64,000 bases of DNA from Roseateles_B sp041906185 (GCA_041906185.1 JAYRJQ010000004.1:124001-188000), one strand, 5' to 3'. Shown: positions 1 through 8,379, numbered from the stretch's first letter. Numbers and translations: made by a program. The notes: generated by a model from the sequence alone, not told the origin.

Positions 1-915
1 CTCAAACAGATCGAATCCTTCGTCGCCGTGGCCACCAAGGGCAGCCTGACCGCCGCGGCGCAGGCCGAGGGGGTGGCGCCGGCGGTCATGGGGCGGCGCA
101 TCGACGCGCTGGAGGAGCGCCTGGGCGTGAAGCTGCTGCTGCGCACGACGCGCCGGCTGTCCCTCACGCACGAGGGCACGGCCTTCCTGGAGGACTGCCA
201 GCGCCTGCTGGTGGACTTTGCCAATGCCGAGGCGAGCGTCAGCGCGGGCGGCGTGAAGGCCAGCGGCCACCTGCGCATCACGGCGCCGGCGGGCTTCGGG
301 CGGCGCCACGTCGCGCCCCTGGTGCCGGACTTCCTCGCACAGCACCCGGACGTCTCGCTGTCCCTGAACCTCTCGGACCGGGTGGTCGACATCGTTCACG
401 AGGGATTCGACTGCGCCGTGCGTGTGGGCGACCTCGCCGACTCCAGTCTCGTCAGCATGCGCCTGGCAGACAACCGCCGCCTGTGCGTCGGCGCGCCGTC
501 CTACCTGAAGCGCGCGGGCGTGCCGCAGCACCCGGACGAGCTCGCCCGCCACGCCTGCCTGGTGCTCAGCTCGGATGCCAGCCAGTCCCGCGGCTGGGCC
601 TTCACGGTGGACGGGCAGCTGCAGCACATCCGCCCCGTCGGGCGCCTGGACTGCAGCGACGGGCAGGTGCTGCACGACTGGTGCATCGCCGGCCTGGGCC
701 TGGCGTGGCGCAGCACCTGGGAGGTCGAGGCGGATGTCGCGGCGGGGCGCCTGCAGTCGGTGCTCGACGACTTCGCGGCGCCGCCCAACGGCATCTACGC
801 ACTGATCCCCCAGCGCAAGCACCTGCCGCTGCGGGTGCGGCTGTGGATCGACTTCCTCAAACACCACTACGGCAGCGCGGAGTACTGGCAGCGCCCGGCA
901 CGCGTCGAGGCTTGA
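1..915 (+). CDS. LysR-family transcriptional regulator (5' end outside window)
   Basis: The reading frame is open from the first base, so the true start lies upstream of the window; the first methionine-type codon inside (GTG at 28) falls in the middle of the DNA-binding helix and is not the start. The N-terminal winged helix-turn-helix is visible (GSLTAAAQ, then LEERLGVKLLLRTTRRLSLT), followed by a LysR substrate-binding domain ending in the usual WIDFLKHHY-type tail. Such proteins are cytoplasmic, effector-responsive regulators that often control a divergent neighbour, which would lie left of the window. The target and effector cannot be told from sequence. A weak hairpin follows the stop codon. 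Confidence 0.9.
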   Translation, partial: LKQIESFVAVATKGSLTAAAQAEGVAPAVMGRRIDALEERLGVKLLLRTTRRLSLTHEGTAFLEDCQRLLVDFANAEASVSAGGVKASGHLRITAPAGFGRRHVAPLVPDFLAQHPDVSLSLNLSDRVVDIVHEGFDCAVRVGDLADSSLVSMRLADNRRLCVGAPSYLKRAGVPQHPDELARHACLVLSSDASQSRGWAFTVDGQLQHIRPVGRLDCSDGQVLHDWCIAGLGLAWRSTWEVEADVAAGRLQSVLDDFAAPPNGIYALIPQRKHLPLRVRLWIDFLKHHYGSAEYWQRPARVEA

Positions 916-925
916 GGCACACTCG

Positions 926-945
926 CGCCTGCGTTCGTGCAGGCG
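926..945 (+). terminator. weak hairpin after the LysR gene
   Basis: CGCCTGC at 926-932 pairs with GCAGGCG at 939-945 around a six-base loop. There is only a short TTCCT after it, with no real T-run, so it may be an attenuating or mRNA-stabilising hairpin and not a strong terminator. Confidence 0.3.
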
Positions 946-971
946 TTCCTGCCGCTTGAGGGAGTGTGTCG

Positions 972-1427
972 ATGATGCTCGAGACCGGCCTGGCCATCTT
1001 TCACTGGCTCGCCATCCTGACCCTTGTGGTCTTCATCAGCAGCGAGGCCGCGCTGTGCCGCGCCGAGTGGCTCAATGCCGCCGTCGTGAAGCGGCTGCAG
1101 CGCGTGGACCTGATCTACGGCATCGCCGCGGTGGCGCTGCTCGCGTCCGGCCTGCTGCGCGCCTTTCTGGGCATGAAGGGCGCGGCCTGGTACTGGAGCC
1201 AGCCGCTGCTGCACGCCAAGCTGACGCTGTTCGTCATCGTGGGGCTGATGTCCATCAAGCCGACGCTGACGTTCCGGCGCTGGGGCCGTGAGCTGGACGC
1301 GACGGGCCGCCTGCCCGAGGCGGCCGAGATCGCTGCGACGCGCCGCCTCGTCATGATCCAGGCGCACCTGATCCTGGTCTTCCCCATCCTCGGCGCCATG
1401 CTGGCGCGCGGCGTGCTGACGCGCTGA
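972..1427 (+). CDS. DUF2214-type small integral membrane protein
   Basis: A 151-residue protein with four hydrophobic segments: roughly residues 5-25, 48-68, 80-98 and 127-147, with a short charged stretch (RRWGRELDATGRLPEAAE) before the last one. The layout and the paired Arg/Lys residues fit the DUF2214 family of inner-membrane proteins, whose function is not known. I chose ATG 972 because GAGGGAG at 957-963 sits eight bases before it; GTG 966 would be too close and ATG 975 is also possible. It stands alone between a LysR gene and a convergent psiF-like gene, so the context gives no functional hint. Confidence 0.75.
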   Translation: MMLETGLAIFHWLAILTLVVFISSEAALCRAEWLNAAVVKRLQRVDLIYGIAAVALLASGLLRAFLGMKGAAWYWSQPLLHAKLTLFVIVGLMSIKPTLTFRRWGRELDATGRLPEAAEIAATRRLVMIQAHLILVFPILGAMLARGVLTR

Positions 1428-1474
1428 GGCACAGAGGCGCTGAAGCGCTCACCGGCGGCATTCGCCCATGAAAA

Positions 1475-1497
1475 AAGGCCCGCACGCAGCGGGCCTT
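1475..1497 (-). terminator. Rho-independent terminator of the PsiF-repeat gene
   Basis: AAGGCCCGC (1475-1483) and GCGGGCCTT (1489-1497) form a perfect nine-pair stem with a five-base loop. The A-run at 1471-1476 becomes a U-run on the minus transcript, so it ends the gene whose stop is at 1531. It may also stop readthrough from the convergent DUF2214 gene. Confidence 0.85.
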
Positions 1498-1530
1498 GTC
1501 ACGTCGGCCGGGGGCCGCCGTGGCGCGGGC

Positions 1531-1911
1531 TCAGCCCTTGGCGGCGTCGGCCGTGCACTTCTTGACGAAGCTGGTCTTGGCGGCGCCCGCCAGCTTCTTC
1601 TCGGCCGCCTGGGCCGTGCAGGCGGCGGCGGGGTCGGGCTTGGCCTCGGCGGCGGCACCGCCGGCGGCATCGGCATTGCACTTCTTCAGGAAGCTGGTCT
1701 TGGCGGCACCCGCCAGCTTCTTCTCGGCGGCCTTGGCGTCGCAGCCGTTCGCGGCGCCGGCGTCGGCATTGCACTTCTTGAGGAAGCTGGTCTTGGCGGC
1801 GCCGGCCAGCTTCTTCTCGGCGGCGGTCTCGTCACAGGTGGCGGCGTGGGCGCCGAGGTGGGCGGCGCCCAGGAGGAAGCTCAGGGCCAGGAGGGAGAAG
1901 GACTTCTTCAT
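1531..1911 (-). CDS. exported PsiF-repeat protein (three repeats)
   Basis: A 126-residue protein with an N-terminal signal peptide (MKKSFSLLALSFLLGAAHLGAHA) and then three near-identical copies of a PsiF repeat: each has a Cys, AAEKKLAGAAKTSF, a second KKC and an NADA/TADA tail. PsiF was named as a phosphate-starvation-inducible protein in E. coli; its biochemical role is not known. The mature protein is periplasmic or secreted and each repeat carries two cysteines, so a disulfide per repeat is plausible in a strain that encodes DsbA at 6.1 kb. Start chosen at ATG 1911, where AAGG lies about ten bases upstream and the signal peptide begins; a longer frame exists but has no signal. The E. coli protein has fewer repeats. 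Confidence 0.85.
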   Translation of the reverse strand: MKKSFSLLALSFLLGAAHLGAHAATCDETAAEKKLAGAAKTSFLKKCNADAGAANGCDAKAAEKKLAGAAKTSFLKKCNADAAGGAAAEAKPDPAAACTAQAAEKKLAGAAKTSFVKKCTADAAKG

Positions 1912-2043
1912 GATCGGACTGCCTTGCATGTTGAAAGTTGGAACCACAGGGGACTGCGAGGGACTGCGCCGGACGCCGGGGTCAGGTCTTGCCCGGCGTG
2001 GCTTGGGGATTCAATGCGCGAGGCCGCCTTCCGGTTGACGGCC

Positions 2044-3444
2044 TCAGAGAATGCGCCGGGGGTGGGCCATGGCCTCGTGCGCCGCGTGCAGCCGGCGCAC
2101 CAGAACCTGGATGAAGGCCCGGTCGAAGCGGTGCTGGCATTCGGGGCTCAGCAGCGCCAGTGACTCGGGCGTGAAGGAGATCGTCGTGCAGACCTGCGTC
2201 ACGCGGATGTCGGTGCTGTGGCGGCGCAGCTCCGGGTTGGGCGCCAGGTAGGCCATCTCGCCCACGGACGTGCCCGTGCCGAGCGTCGCCACCTGCTGGC
2301 CGTCGCGGAAGACCTCGACCTCGCCGGCCGCGATGATGTGGAAGCTGTTGCCCTCCTGGCCCTTCTTGTAGAGCGCATGCCCCTCGGGGTAGCGCCGCCA
2401 CTTGGCGCGGTGCACGACTTCCCACAGCTCGACGTCACCGAAGCCGCCGAAGAACTCGAGGCTGCGGGCGAGGTTGAAGCGCTCGGAGTCCTTCACCTCG
2501 TAGAGCCGGGCCAGCGGGACCAGCTGCTTCGCGACGAGCTCGGAAAGCGCGGTGGCGAAGCTGTCCCAGTCGGGGTAGCGCTCGGCGGGGTGCTTGGCGA
2601 GTGCGCGCTGCACCACGGCGTCGAGCTCGGGCGTGACGCCGCCGCGCAGGTCCGCCAGGGACTGCGGGGCCTGGTGGTAGATCTGGTGCATCAGCGCCAT
2701 CTGGTTGGGCGCGTCGAAGGGCGGGCGTCCGGCCACGAGGTGGTAGAGCACGGCGCCGAGCGAATAGATGTCGGCCTGGCAGCCGACGTCGCCGCCCTCG
2801 ATCTGCTCCGGCGGCATGTAGGCCAGCGAGCCCACGCGATGGACCTGGGTCTGGTCGGCGTTGAGGTTCAGCGCGCTGCCGAAGTCGCTCACCTTGACGT
2901 CCGTCACCTGCCCCTGGGCGTCCAGCACGGCCAGCAGGTTGGCCGGCTTGACGTCGCGGTGGATGACGCCCTGGCGGAAGACGTAGCCCAGGGCCATCGC
3001 GCATTTGAAGCCGAGCTCCACGATCTGGTCCAGGGGCAGCAGGCGGTCGCTGCGGCAGAAGCTCTTGAGCGTGACGCCGGGCACGTACTCCATCACGAGG
3101 AAGGGCGCCTCGGCGTCGGGCACGGCATCCAGGATCTGGACCACATTGGGATGCTGCAGCCGCCCGGCGAGGGCGGCCTCGGCGGCGAAGAAGCGCGAGC
3201 TGATGTGGCCCTCGGCCGAATCCCGCTGCTGGCTGGCCCAGGCGCGCTGGCGCTTGATGGCGACCTCCTGCTCATGGAACTCATCCAGCGCCAGGAAGAC
3301 ATCGCTCGTGGCGCCTTCCCCCAGCTGGCGCAGCACCCGGTACTTGCCGATGTAGGCCGGGAGGTCCCGCGTGGACAGGGTGCCCAACGCATCCGCCCCG
3401 GCGGAGGGCAGGGAGCTGGCAAGGGGGAGGGAGTCGAAGCTCAT
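2044..3444 (-). CDS. Ser/Thr protein kinase with C-terminal cyclic-nucleotide-binding domain
   Basis: A 466-residue Hanks-type kinase. Visible motifs: glycine loop GEGATSDVF near residue 40, ATP-binding Lys64 in VAIK, catalytic H162-R163-D164 followed by VKPAN, DFG at Asp187, and an activation segment ending MPPEQ. After the kinase lobe (to about residue 300) a linker leads into a cNMP-binding beta-roll (about 335-440) with GNSFHIIAAGEVEVF and a VGEMAYLAPN phosphate-binding cassette. No transmembrane segment, so it is cytoplasmic, unlike PASTA kinases. The inferred role is phosphorylation gated by a cyclic nucleotide. Start taken at ATG 3444, after which the protein is well ordered; upstream codons look non-coding. 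It is divergent from argS. The substrate is unknown. Confidence 0.88.
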   Translation of the reverse strand: MSFDSLPLASSLPSAGADALGTLSTRDLPAYIGKYRVLRQLGEGATSDVFLALDEFHEQEVAIKRQRAWASQQRDSAEGHISSRFFAAEAALAGRLQHPNVVQILDAVPDAEAPFLVMEYVPGVTLKSFCRSDRLLPLDQIVELGFKCAMALGYVFRQGVIHRDVKPANLLAVLDAQGQVTDVKVSDFGSALNLNADQTQVHRVGSLAYMPPEQIEGGDVGCQADIYSLGAVLYHLVAGRPPFDAPNQMALMHQIYHQAPQSLADLRGGVTPELDAVVQRALAKHPAERYPDWDSFATALSELVAKQLVPLARLYEVKDSERFNLARSLEFFGGFGDVELWEVVHRAKWRRYPEGHALYKKGQEGNSFHIIAAGEVEVFRDGQQVATLGTGTSVGEMAYLAPNPELRRHSTDIRVTQVCTTISFTPESLALLSPECQHRFDRAFIQVLVRRLHAAHEAMAHPRRIL

Positions 3445-3582
3445 GTCGGCACGTATCCTGCCCCAGGGCCCCAGGCGAGGCAAGACCGTGAACAGCCGGT
3501 AACAGCGGCCGGCAACAGGTGTTCCGTGATGGCACACGGGCGGCAGGAGGGCGGCGCCGGGCCCCGGGGCCGGGGGGTTTCG

Positions 3583-3588
3583 TAGAAT
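3583..3588 (+). promoter_or_regulatory. -10-like box just upstream of argS
   Basis: TAGAAT lies seven bases before the argS ATG at 3596. If used, transcription would begin at or within a base or two of the start codon, giving a leaderless mRNA. No convincing -35 box or Shine-Dalgarno sequence is seen in the very GC-rich stretch before it. Confidence 0.4.
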
Positions 3589-3595
3589 CGCGCCC

Positions 3596-5320
3596 ATGAT
3601 CCAAGCCAAGCAGGAACTGCTCGCCGCCCTCGGCGAGGCCATCCACTCCATCAGCCCCGAGGCCACGCTGGCCCCGGCCTTCGAATCGCCCAAGCAGGCG
3701 AGCCACGGCGACTACGCCTGCACGGCCGCCATGCAGCTGGCGCGGCCGCTGAAGGCCAACCCGCGCGCGCTGGCCGAGCAGCTGATCCAGAAGCTGCAGG
3801 CCAGTGCGGCCTTCCAGCGATGGGTCGAGGGCATGGAGATCGCCGGCCCGGGCTTCATCAACATCCGCCTGAAGGATGCCGCCAAGCAGGCCGTGGTGTC
3901 CGAGGTGCTGGGCGCTGGCAGCCGCTTCGGCGACCGTCCGGCCACCAGCAAGCACGTGATGATCGAGTTCGTGTCGGCCAACCCGACCGGCCCGCTGCAC
4001 GTGGGCCATGCCCGCCAGGCCGCACTGGGTGATGCGATCTGCTCGCTGCTCAAGACCCAGGGCCACGATGTGACCCGCGAGTTCTACTACAACGACGCGG
4101 GCGTGCAGATCGCCACGCTGGCCCACTCCACGCAGTTGCGGCTCAAGGGATTCAAGCCCGGCGACGCCTGCTGGCCCACCGATCCCGACCATCCCGACAG
4201 CAAGAAGTTCTACAACGGCGACTACATCCAGGACATCGCCGACGCCTTCCTGCGCAAGGAAACGGTCAAGGCCGACGACCGTGAGTTCACCGCTTCGGGC
4301 GATGTCGAGGACCTCGACGGCATTCGCCAGTTCGCCGTGGCCTATCTGCGTCACGAGCAGGATCTGGACCTGCAGGCTTTCGGACTCAAGTTCGACAACT
4401 ACTTCCTTGAGTCCAGCGTCTACGCCAACGGCCAGCTCGAAACCGCGGTGCAGCGCATGATCGACAGCGGCAAGACCTACGAGAAGGACGGCGCACTGTG
4501 GTTCCGCTCGACGGACTATGGCGACGACCAGGACCGGGTGATGCGCAAGCGCGAGGGGGGCTTCACGTATTTCGTGCCGGACGTGGCCTACCACGTCAAC
4601 AAGTTCGGGCGCGGCTACACCCAGTGCATCAACATCCAGGGCACCGACCACCATGGCACCATCGCCCGCGTGCGCGGCGGTCTGCAGGCGCAGAACCTGG
4701 GTATTCCGCAGGGCTTCCCGGACTACATCCTGCACAAGATGGTCACGGTCATGAGGAACGGCGAGGAGGTCAAGATCTCCAAGCGCGCCGGCTCCTACGT
4801 GACGCTGCGCGATCTGATCGACTGGACCAGCCGCGACGCCGTGCGCTTCTTCCTGATCAGCCGCAAGGCCGATACGGAGTTCACCTTCGACGTCGACCTG
4901 GCCCTCAAGCAGAACGACGAGAACCCGGTGTTCTATGTGCAGTACGCCCATGCGCGCATCTGCTCGGTGATCCGCAAGTGGGCGGAGCAGGGCGGTGACG
5001 AGGCCGCGCTGGCCGGTGCCGACCTGAGCCTGCTGACGGCCCCCACCGAGGCCGCGCTGATGCTCAAGCTGGCGGACTTCCCGCGCATGCTCACGAGCGC
5101 CGCGCAAGACCTGGCCCCGCACGACGTGGCCTTCTACCTGCGCGACCTCTCCGGGGCGTACCACAGCTACTACGCCGCCGAGCGGGTGCTGGACCAGGCC
5201 CCCGAGCTGACCCGCGCCCGCGTGGCCCTGCTGGCCGCCACCCGCCAGGTCATCCGCAATGCGCTGGCCGTGCTGGGCGTCAGCGCCCCGGACGTCATGG
5301 CGCGCGAGGCGCAGGCCTGA
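3596..5320 (+). CDS. argS: arginine--tRNA ligase
   Basis: A 574-residue class I aminoacyl-tRNA synthetase that charges tRNA-Arg in the cytoplasm. The N-terminal Add-1 domain (about 1-115) is followed by the catalytic domain with the HIGH signature as HVGH at residues 135-138 (within NPTGPLHVGHAR), and a KMSK-like loop KISKRAGS starting at residue 393. The C-terminal anticodon-binding helical domain (about 450-574) contains the expected ISRKADTEFTFD region and a DLSGAYHSYY motif typical of ArgRS. Length is normal for bacterial ArgRS. It is divergent from the kinase gene and followed, after an 83-base gap with its own -10 box, by a SPOR gene and dsbA, a neighbourhood usual in Burkholderiales. 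Confidence 0.98.
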   Translation: MIQAKQELLAALGEAIHSISPEATLAPAFESPKQASHGDYACTAAMQLARPLKANPRALAEQLIQKLQASAAFQRWVEGMEIAGPGFINIRLKDAAKQAVVSEVLGAGSRFGDRPATSKHVMIEFVSANPTGPLHVGHARQAALGDAICSLLKTQGHDVTREFYYNDAGVQIATLAHSTQLRLKGFKPGDACWPTDPDHPDSKKFYNGDYIQDIADAFLRKETVKADDREFTASGDVEDLDGIRQFAVAYLRHEQDLDLQAFGLKFDNYFLESSVYANGQLETAVQRMIDSGKTYEKDGALWFRSTDYGDDQDRVMRKREGGFTYFVPDVAYHVNKFGRGYTQCINIQGTDHHGTIARVRGGLQAQNLGIPQGFPDYILHKMVTVMRNGEEVKISKRAGSYVTLRDLIDWTSRDAVRFFLISRKADTEFTFDVDLALKQNDENPVFYVQYAHARICSVIRKWAEQGGDEAALAGADLSLLTAPTEAALMLKLADFPRMLTSAAQDLAPHDVAFYLRDLSGAYHSYYAAERVLDQAPELTRARVALLAATRQVIRNALAVLGVSAPDVMAREAQA

Positions 5321-5346
5321 CGGCTTTCCGAACCTGTCGGCGAGCC

Positions 5347-5352
5347 TAGAAT
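5347..5352 (+). promoter_or_regulatory. putative -10 box for the SPOR-dsbA unit
   Basis: TAGAAT sits 52 bases before the start of the SPOR gene. A good -35 box is not visible 17 bases upstream (CTTTCC), so this rests on the -10 match and on the same hexamer appearing before several other genes in the window. Confidence 0.35.
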
Positions 5353-5403
5353 CCGCCGCGTTGAAGGGTCGGCCCCCGGTGGGGCCGCGAGCATGGAGAT
5401 GGC

Positions 5404-6075
5404 ATGAGCAAGGCTGAAGCTGGCAAGCAGCGCGGTGGTTTTGTCCTGGGGATGATCGTGGGCCTGCTGCTGGGCCTGGCGGTCGCGCTGGGCGTGGCGC
5501 TCTACATCACCAAGGTGCCAATCCCCTTCGTGAACAAGGTGCCGCAGCGCACGGCCGAGCAGGACGCCGAGGAGGCGGCCCGCAACAAGAACTGGGATCC
5601 GAACGCCCCGCTGGCCGGCAAGGCCGCGCGCAGCGCCAGCGGCGTGCTGAGCCCGGCCTCGGCCCCGCAGGAGGCCGCGAAGCCGGCGGACAAGGTCGCC
5701 GACAAGGCCGCGGAGAAGGCGCCCGAGAAGGCCGCCGACAAGCCGGCCGAGAAGTCCGCGGACAAATCGGTCGACAAGGTCATGGAGAAGGTCGCCGAGA
5801 AGACGGCCGAGAAGGCCGCCGAGAAGCCCGGTGACGGCGCCAATCTGTTCTTCGTGCAGGTCGGCGCCTTCCTGAAGGCCGAGGACGCCGAGACGCAGCG
5901 CGCCAAGCTGGCGATGCTGGGCTTCACGTCCAAGGTCTACGAGAAAGAACAGTCGGGCCGCACCGTCTATCGCGTGCGCATCGGCCCGATGGACAGCCGC
6001 GCCGAGGCCGAGGCCCAGCGTGGCAAGGTCGAGGCAGCCGGGCTGGAGGCCAATCTGGCCCTGGTCCAGCGCTGA
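5404..6075 (+). CDS. SPOR-domain membrane protein (FtsN-like)
   Basis: A 223-residue bitopic protein. A short cytoplasmic head is followed by one transmembrane segment (about residues 12-35, GMIVGLLLGLAVALGVALY), a periplasmic linker of Lys/Ala/Glu/Asp tetrads (ADKAAEKAPEKAADKPAEKS style, about residues 95-140), and a C-terminal SPOR domain (about 147-222: FFVQVGAFLKAEDAE ... YRVRIGPMDSRAEAE). SPOR domains bind denuded septal peptidoglycan, so the protein is expected at the division site. It resembles the FtsN-like proteins commonly found between argS and dsbA in betaproteobacteria. The linker is low-complexity and could vary in length between strains. It is followed 38 bases later by dsbA. 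Confidence 0.88.
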   Translation: MSKAEAGKQRGGFVLGMIVGLLLGLAVALGVALYITKVPIPFVNKVPQRTAEQDAEEAARNKNWDPNAPLAGKAARSASGVLSPASAPQEAAKPADKVADKAAEKAPEKAADKPAEKSADKSVDKVMEKVAEKTAEKAAEKPGDGANLFFVQVGAFLKAEDAETQRAKLAMLGFTSKVYEKEQSGRTVYRVRIGPMDSRAEAEAQRGKVEAAGLEANLALVQR

Positions 6076-6113
6076 GTCCCGCCCCCTGACGCCCCCGTTT
6101 CCTGGAGACTGCC

Positions 6114-6788
6114 ATGAGCATCAACCGCCGTGATTTCACCGCCGCCGCTGCATCGGCCGGCCTCGCCGCGCTGAGCCTGCCTTCGCTGACACACGCCCAG
6201 GGCGGGCCGGTGGAAGGCCGCCACTACCAGAAGCTCCAGCAGCCGCTGCCCACCACTCCCGGCAAGGTCGAGGTGGTGGAGTTCTTCTGGTACGGCTGCC
6301 CGCACTGCTACGTGTTCGAGCCGGCGCTGACCGCGTTCACGCAGCAGCTGCCGCCCGACGTGCTCTTCCGCAAGTCCCACGTGCTGTTCCGCCCGAACAT
6401 GCGCGTGCACCAGCGCACCTTCTTCGCGCTGGAGGTGATGGGCAAGGAGGCCGAGGTCCGCTCGAAGATCTTCGACGCCATCCATCGCCAGGGCCAGCGC
6501 CTGGACGAGCTGGATGCCATGGCCGCCTTCCTGGCCAAGCAGGGCGTCGACGCCGCCAAGTTCAAGGACACCTTCGGCTCCATGGGCATTGGCACCAAGT
6601 GCAGCCAGGCCGACCGTCTGGCGGAAGCCTTCCGCATCGACGGTGTGCCGTCGGTGGGCATTGCCGGCCGCTACCTGACCTCGCCGGCCATGGCCGCGGG
6701 GGGCGCACGCATCGACGAGGAGCAGAGCGGCCTGCGTGCCCTCGCGGTGATGGAAGTCCTCATCAAGCGGGCGCGCCAGGGCGCCTGA
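6114..6788 (+). CDS. dsbA: periplasmic thiol:disulfide oxidoreductase DsbA
   Basis: A 224-residue exported thioredoxin-fold protein that introduces disulfide bonds into periplasmic proteins. The signal region MSINRRDFTAAAASAGLAAL carries a twin-Arg-like RRDF motif and ends before THAQGG. The active site is C62-P-H-C65 in FWYGCPHCYVFEP, the classical DsbA CPHC, and a GVPSVGIAG stretch supplies the cis-Pro loop. The middle helical insertion is of normal size. It follows the SPOR gene closely and probably shares its transcript. The RR motif raises the possibility of Tat export, which would be unusual for DsbA, but the flanking sequence is also compatible with Sec. Confidence 0.95.
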   Translation: MSINRRDFTAAAASAGLAALSLPSLTHAQGGPVEGRHYQKLQQPLPTTPGKVEVVEFFWYGCPHCYVFEPALTAFTQQLPPDVLFRKSHVLFRPNMRVHQRTFFALEVMGKEAEVRSKIFDAIHRQGQRLDELDAMAAFLAKQGVDAAKFKDTFGSMGIGTKCSQADRLAEAFRIDGVPSVGIAGRYLTSPAMAAGGARIDEEQSGLRALAVMEVLIKRARQGA

Positions 6789-6973
6789 TCCCTGCACCCG
6801 CGGCCCGCCGGCCGCGCGGGACCGGGGACACGCGAACGGGTGGCGGGCCCCCGGGGCGGGGCCTCCTCGTGGCAGAATGGTCTGCAAGAACCGTGCCTTG
6901 CGTGCGTTGTGTGCGGCCCCTCCGGGAGTCGCCCTGCCGGGGCCGGCCTCCTGAACTTTTGTCCGAGCGCTGT

Positions 6974-7609
6974 ATGACTGCCACCGGCCTGCGAGCCCCT
7001 GCCCTGCTGTGCCTGCCCCTCTTGGCGGGCCTGATCGGCGTCTCCCCCGCGCACGCGGCCCGGGACGACGCCAACAAGCCCCTGAACGTCAGCGCCGACA
7101 AGAACGGGCGTGTGGACGTGGTCCGCCAGCGCAGCGAGCTCAACGGCAACGTGATCCTCAGTCGCGGCAGCATGCAGCTCAAGGCCGAGCGCATGGACAT
7201 CCAGCAAGGCGCCGATGGCTTCGTCCTGGCCTATGCCCAGGGCGAGACCGGCAAGCCGGTCAGCTTCCGCCAAGACCGGGACGTACCGGGCGAGTCCATC
7301 CAGGGCTATGCCGACCAGCTCGAGTACGACGGCCGCGCCGACACCCTGCGCTTCATCGGCAATGCCGTGGTGCGCCGCATGCGGGGCGCCGTGGTGCTGG
7401 ACGAGGTGAGCGGTGCCGTGATCGTCTATGACAACCGCACCGAGGTCTTCGGCGTCGAGGGCGGGCGGGGCGCCCTGCAGCCCAACGGCCGGGTCCGCCT
7501 TGTGATGAGCCCGCGCGGCAGCGCCTCGGCGCCCGCGCCGGCGGCCTCGGCGCCGACCCTGCAGCTGCAGCCGAGCCCGGCCCTGCAACCTCCCCGCAAG
7601 ACGCCATGA
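6974..7609 (+). CDS. lptA: LPS transport periplasmic protein LptA
   Basis: A 211-residue protein with a cleavable signal peptide (residues 1-27, ending SPAHA) and an OstA/LptA beta-jellyroll domain (about 35-165: RSELNGNVILSRGSM, GKPVSFRQ, YADQLEYDGRADTLRFIGNAVV, all typical). LptA forms the periplasmic bridge that carries LPS from LptBFGC to LptDE. The C-terminus is an extra Ala/Pro/Ser tail of about 35 residues. ATG 6974 gives the signal peptide; upstream codons in frame are not coding-like. It overlaps lptB by four bases. In many relatives lptC sits immediately upstream; here dsbA does, so lptC must lie elsewhere or be absent. Confidence 0.95.
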   Translation: MTATGLRAPALLCLPLLAGLIGVSPAHAARDDANKPLNVSADKNGRVDVVRQRSELNGNVILSRGSMQLKAERMDIQQGADGFVLAYAQGETGKPVSFRQDRDVPGESIQGYADQLEYDGRADTLRFIGNAVVRRMRGAVVLDEVSGAVIVYDNRTEVFGVEGGRGALQPNGRVRLVMSPRGSASAPAPAASAPTLQLQPSPALQPPRKTP

Positions 7610-8379
7610 ACCAGCGCCCCGCCCTGGAAGCCGGGCCGCCCAGCCGCCTGGAGGCCGACGGCCTGCAGAAGAGCTACGGCGTGCGCAAGGTCGTGAAGGA
7701 CGTGCACCTGGCCGTGAACAGCGGCGAGGTCGTGGGCCTGCTGGGGCCGAACGGCGCCGGCAAGACCACCAGCTTCTACATGATCGTGGGCCTGGTGCGC
7801 GCCGATGCCGGCGAGATCCGCATCGACGGCCAGCCCGTGCAGCGCCTGCCCATCCACCAGCGCTCGCGCCTGGGCCTGAGCTACCTGCCGCAGGAGGCCT
7901 CCATCTTCCGCAAGCTCAGCGTCGAGGAGAACATTCGCGCCGTGCTGGAGCTGCAGCAGGACGAGCAGGGCAGGCCCTGGCCCGTGGCGCGCGTGAACGA
8001 GCTGCTGGAGAGCCTGCTGGCCGACCTCAGCATCGAGAAGCTGCGGGACAGCCCGGCCCCGGCCCTCTCGGGCGGCGAGCGCCGTCGCGTCGAGATCGCC
8101 CGCGCCCTGGCCACGCAGCCACGCTTCATCCTGCTGGACGAGCCCTTCGCGGGCGTGGACCCGATCGCGGTGCTGGAGATCCAGCGCATCATCGGCTTCC
8201 TCAAGGCGCGCGGCATCGGCGTGCTGATCACGGACCACAACGTGCGCGAGACGCTGGGCATCTGTGACCGCGCCTACATCATCAGCGAGGGCCGCGTGCT
8301 GGCCGAGGGGCAGCCGGACGAGATCGTCCAGAACCCCGAGGTCCGCAAGGTCTACCTGGGCGAACACTTCCGCATGTAA
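7606..8379 (+). CDS. lptB: LPS export ABC transporter ATP-binding protein LptB
   Basis: A 257-residue cytoplasmic ATPase that powers LPS extraction with LptF/LptG. Walker A is GPNGAGKTT near residue 47, the Q-loop lies in YLPQEASIF, the signature is LSGGERRRVEIARAL, Walker B is RFILLDEPFAGVD and the H-loop His is in VLITDHNVRETL. LptB-specific features such as the DEPFAGVDPIAV run are present. Start ATG 7606 overlaps the lptA stop (ATGA), indicating translational coupling, and rpoN begins 12 bases after the stop, so lptA-lptB-rpoN is one unit. Confidence 0.98.
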   Translation: MNQRPALEAGPPSRLEADGLQKSYGVRKVVKDVHLAVNSGEVVGLLGPNGAGKTTSFYMIVGLVRADAGEIRIDGQPVQRLPIHQRSRLGLSYLPQEASIFRKLSVEENIRAVLELQQDEQGRPWPVARVNELLESLLADLSIEKLRDSPAPALSGGERRRVEIARALATQPRFILLDEPFAGVDPIAVLEIQRIIGFLKARGIGVLITDHNVRETLGICDRAYIISEGRVLAEGQPDEIVQNPEVRKVYLGEHFRM

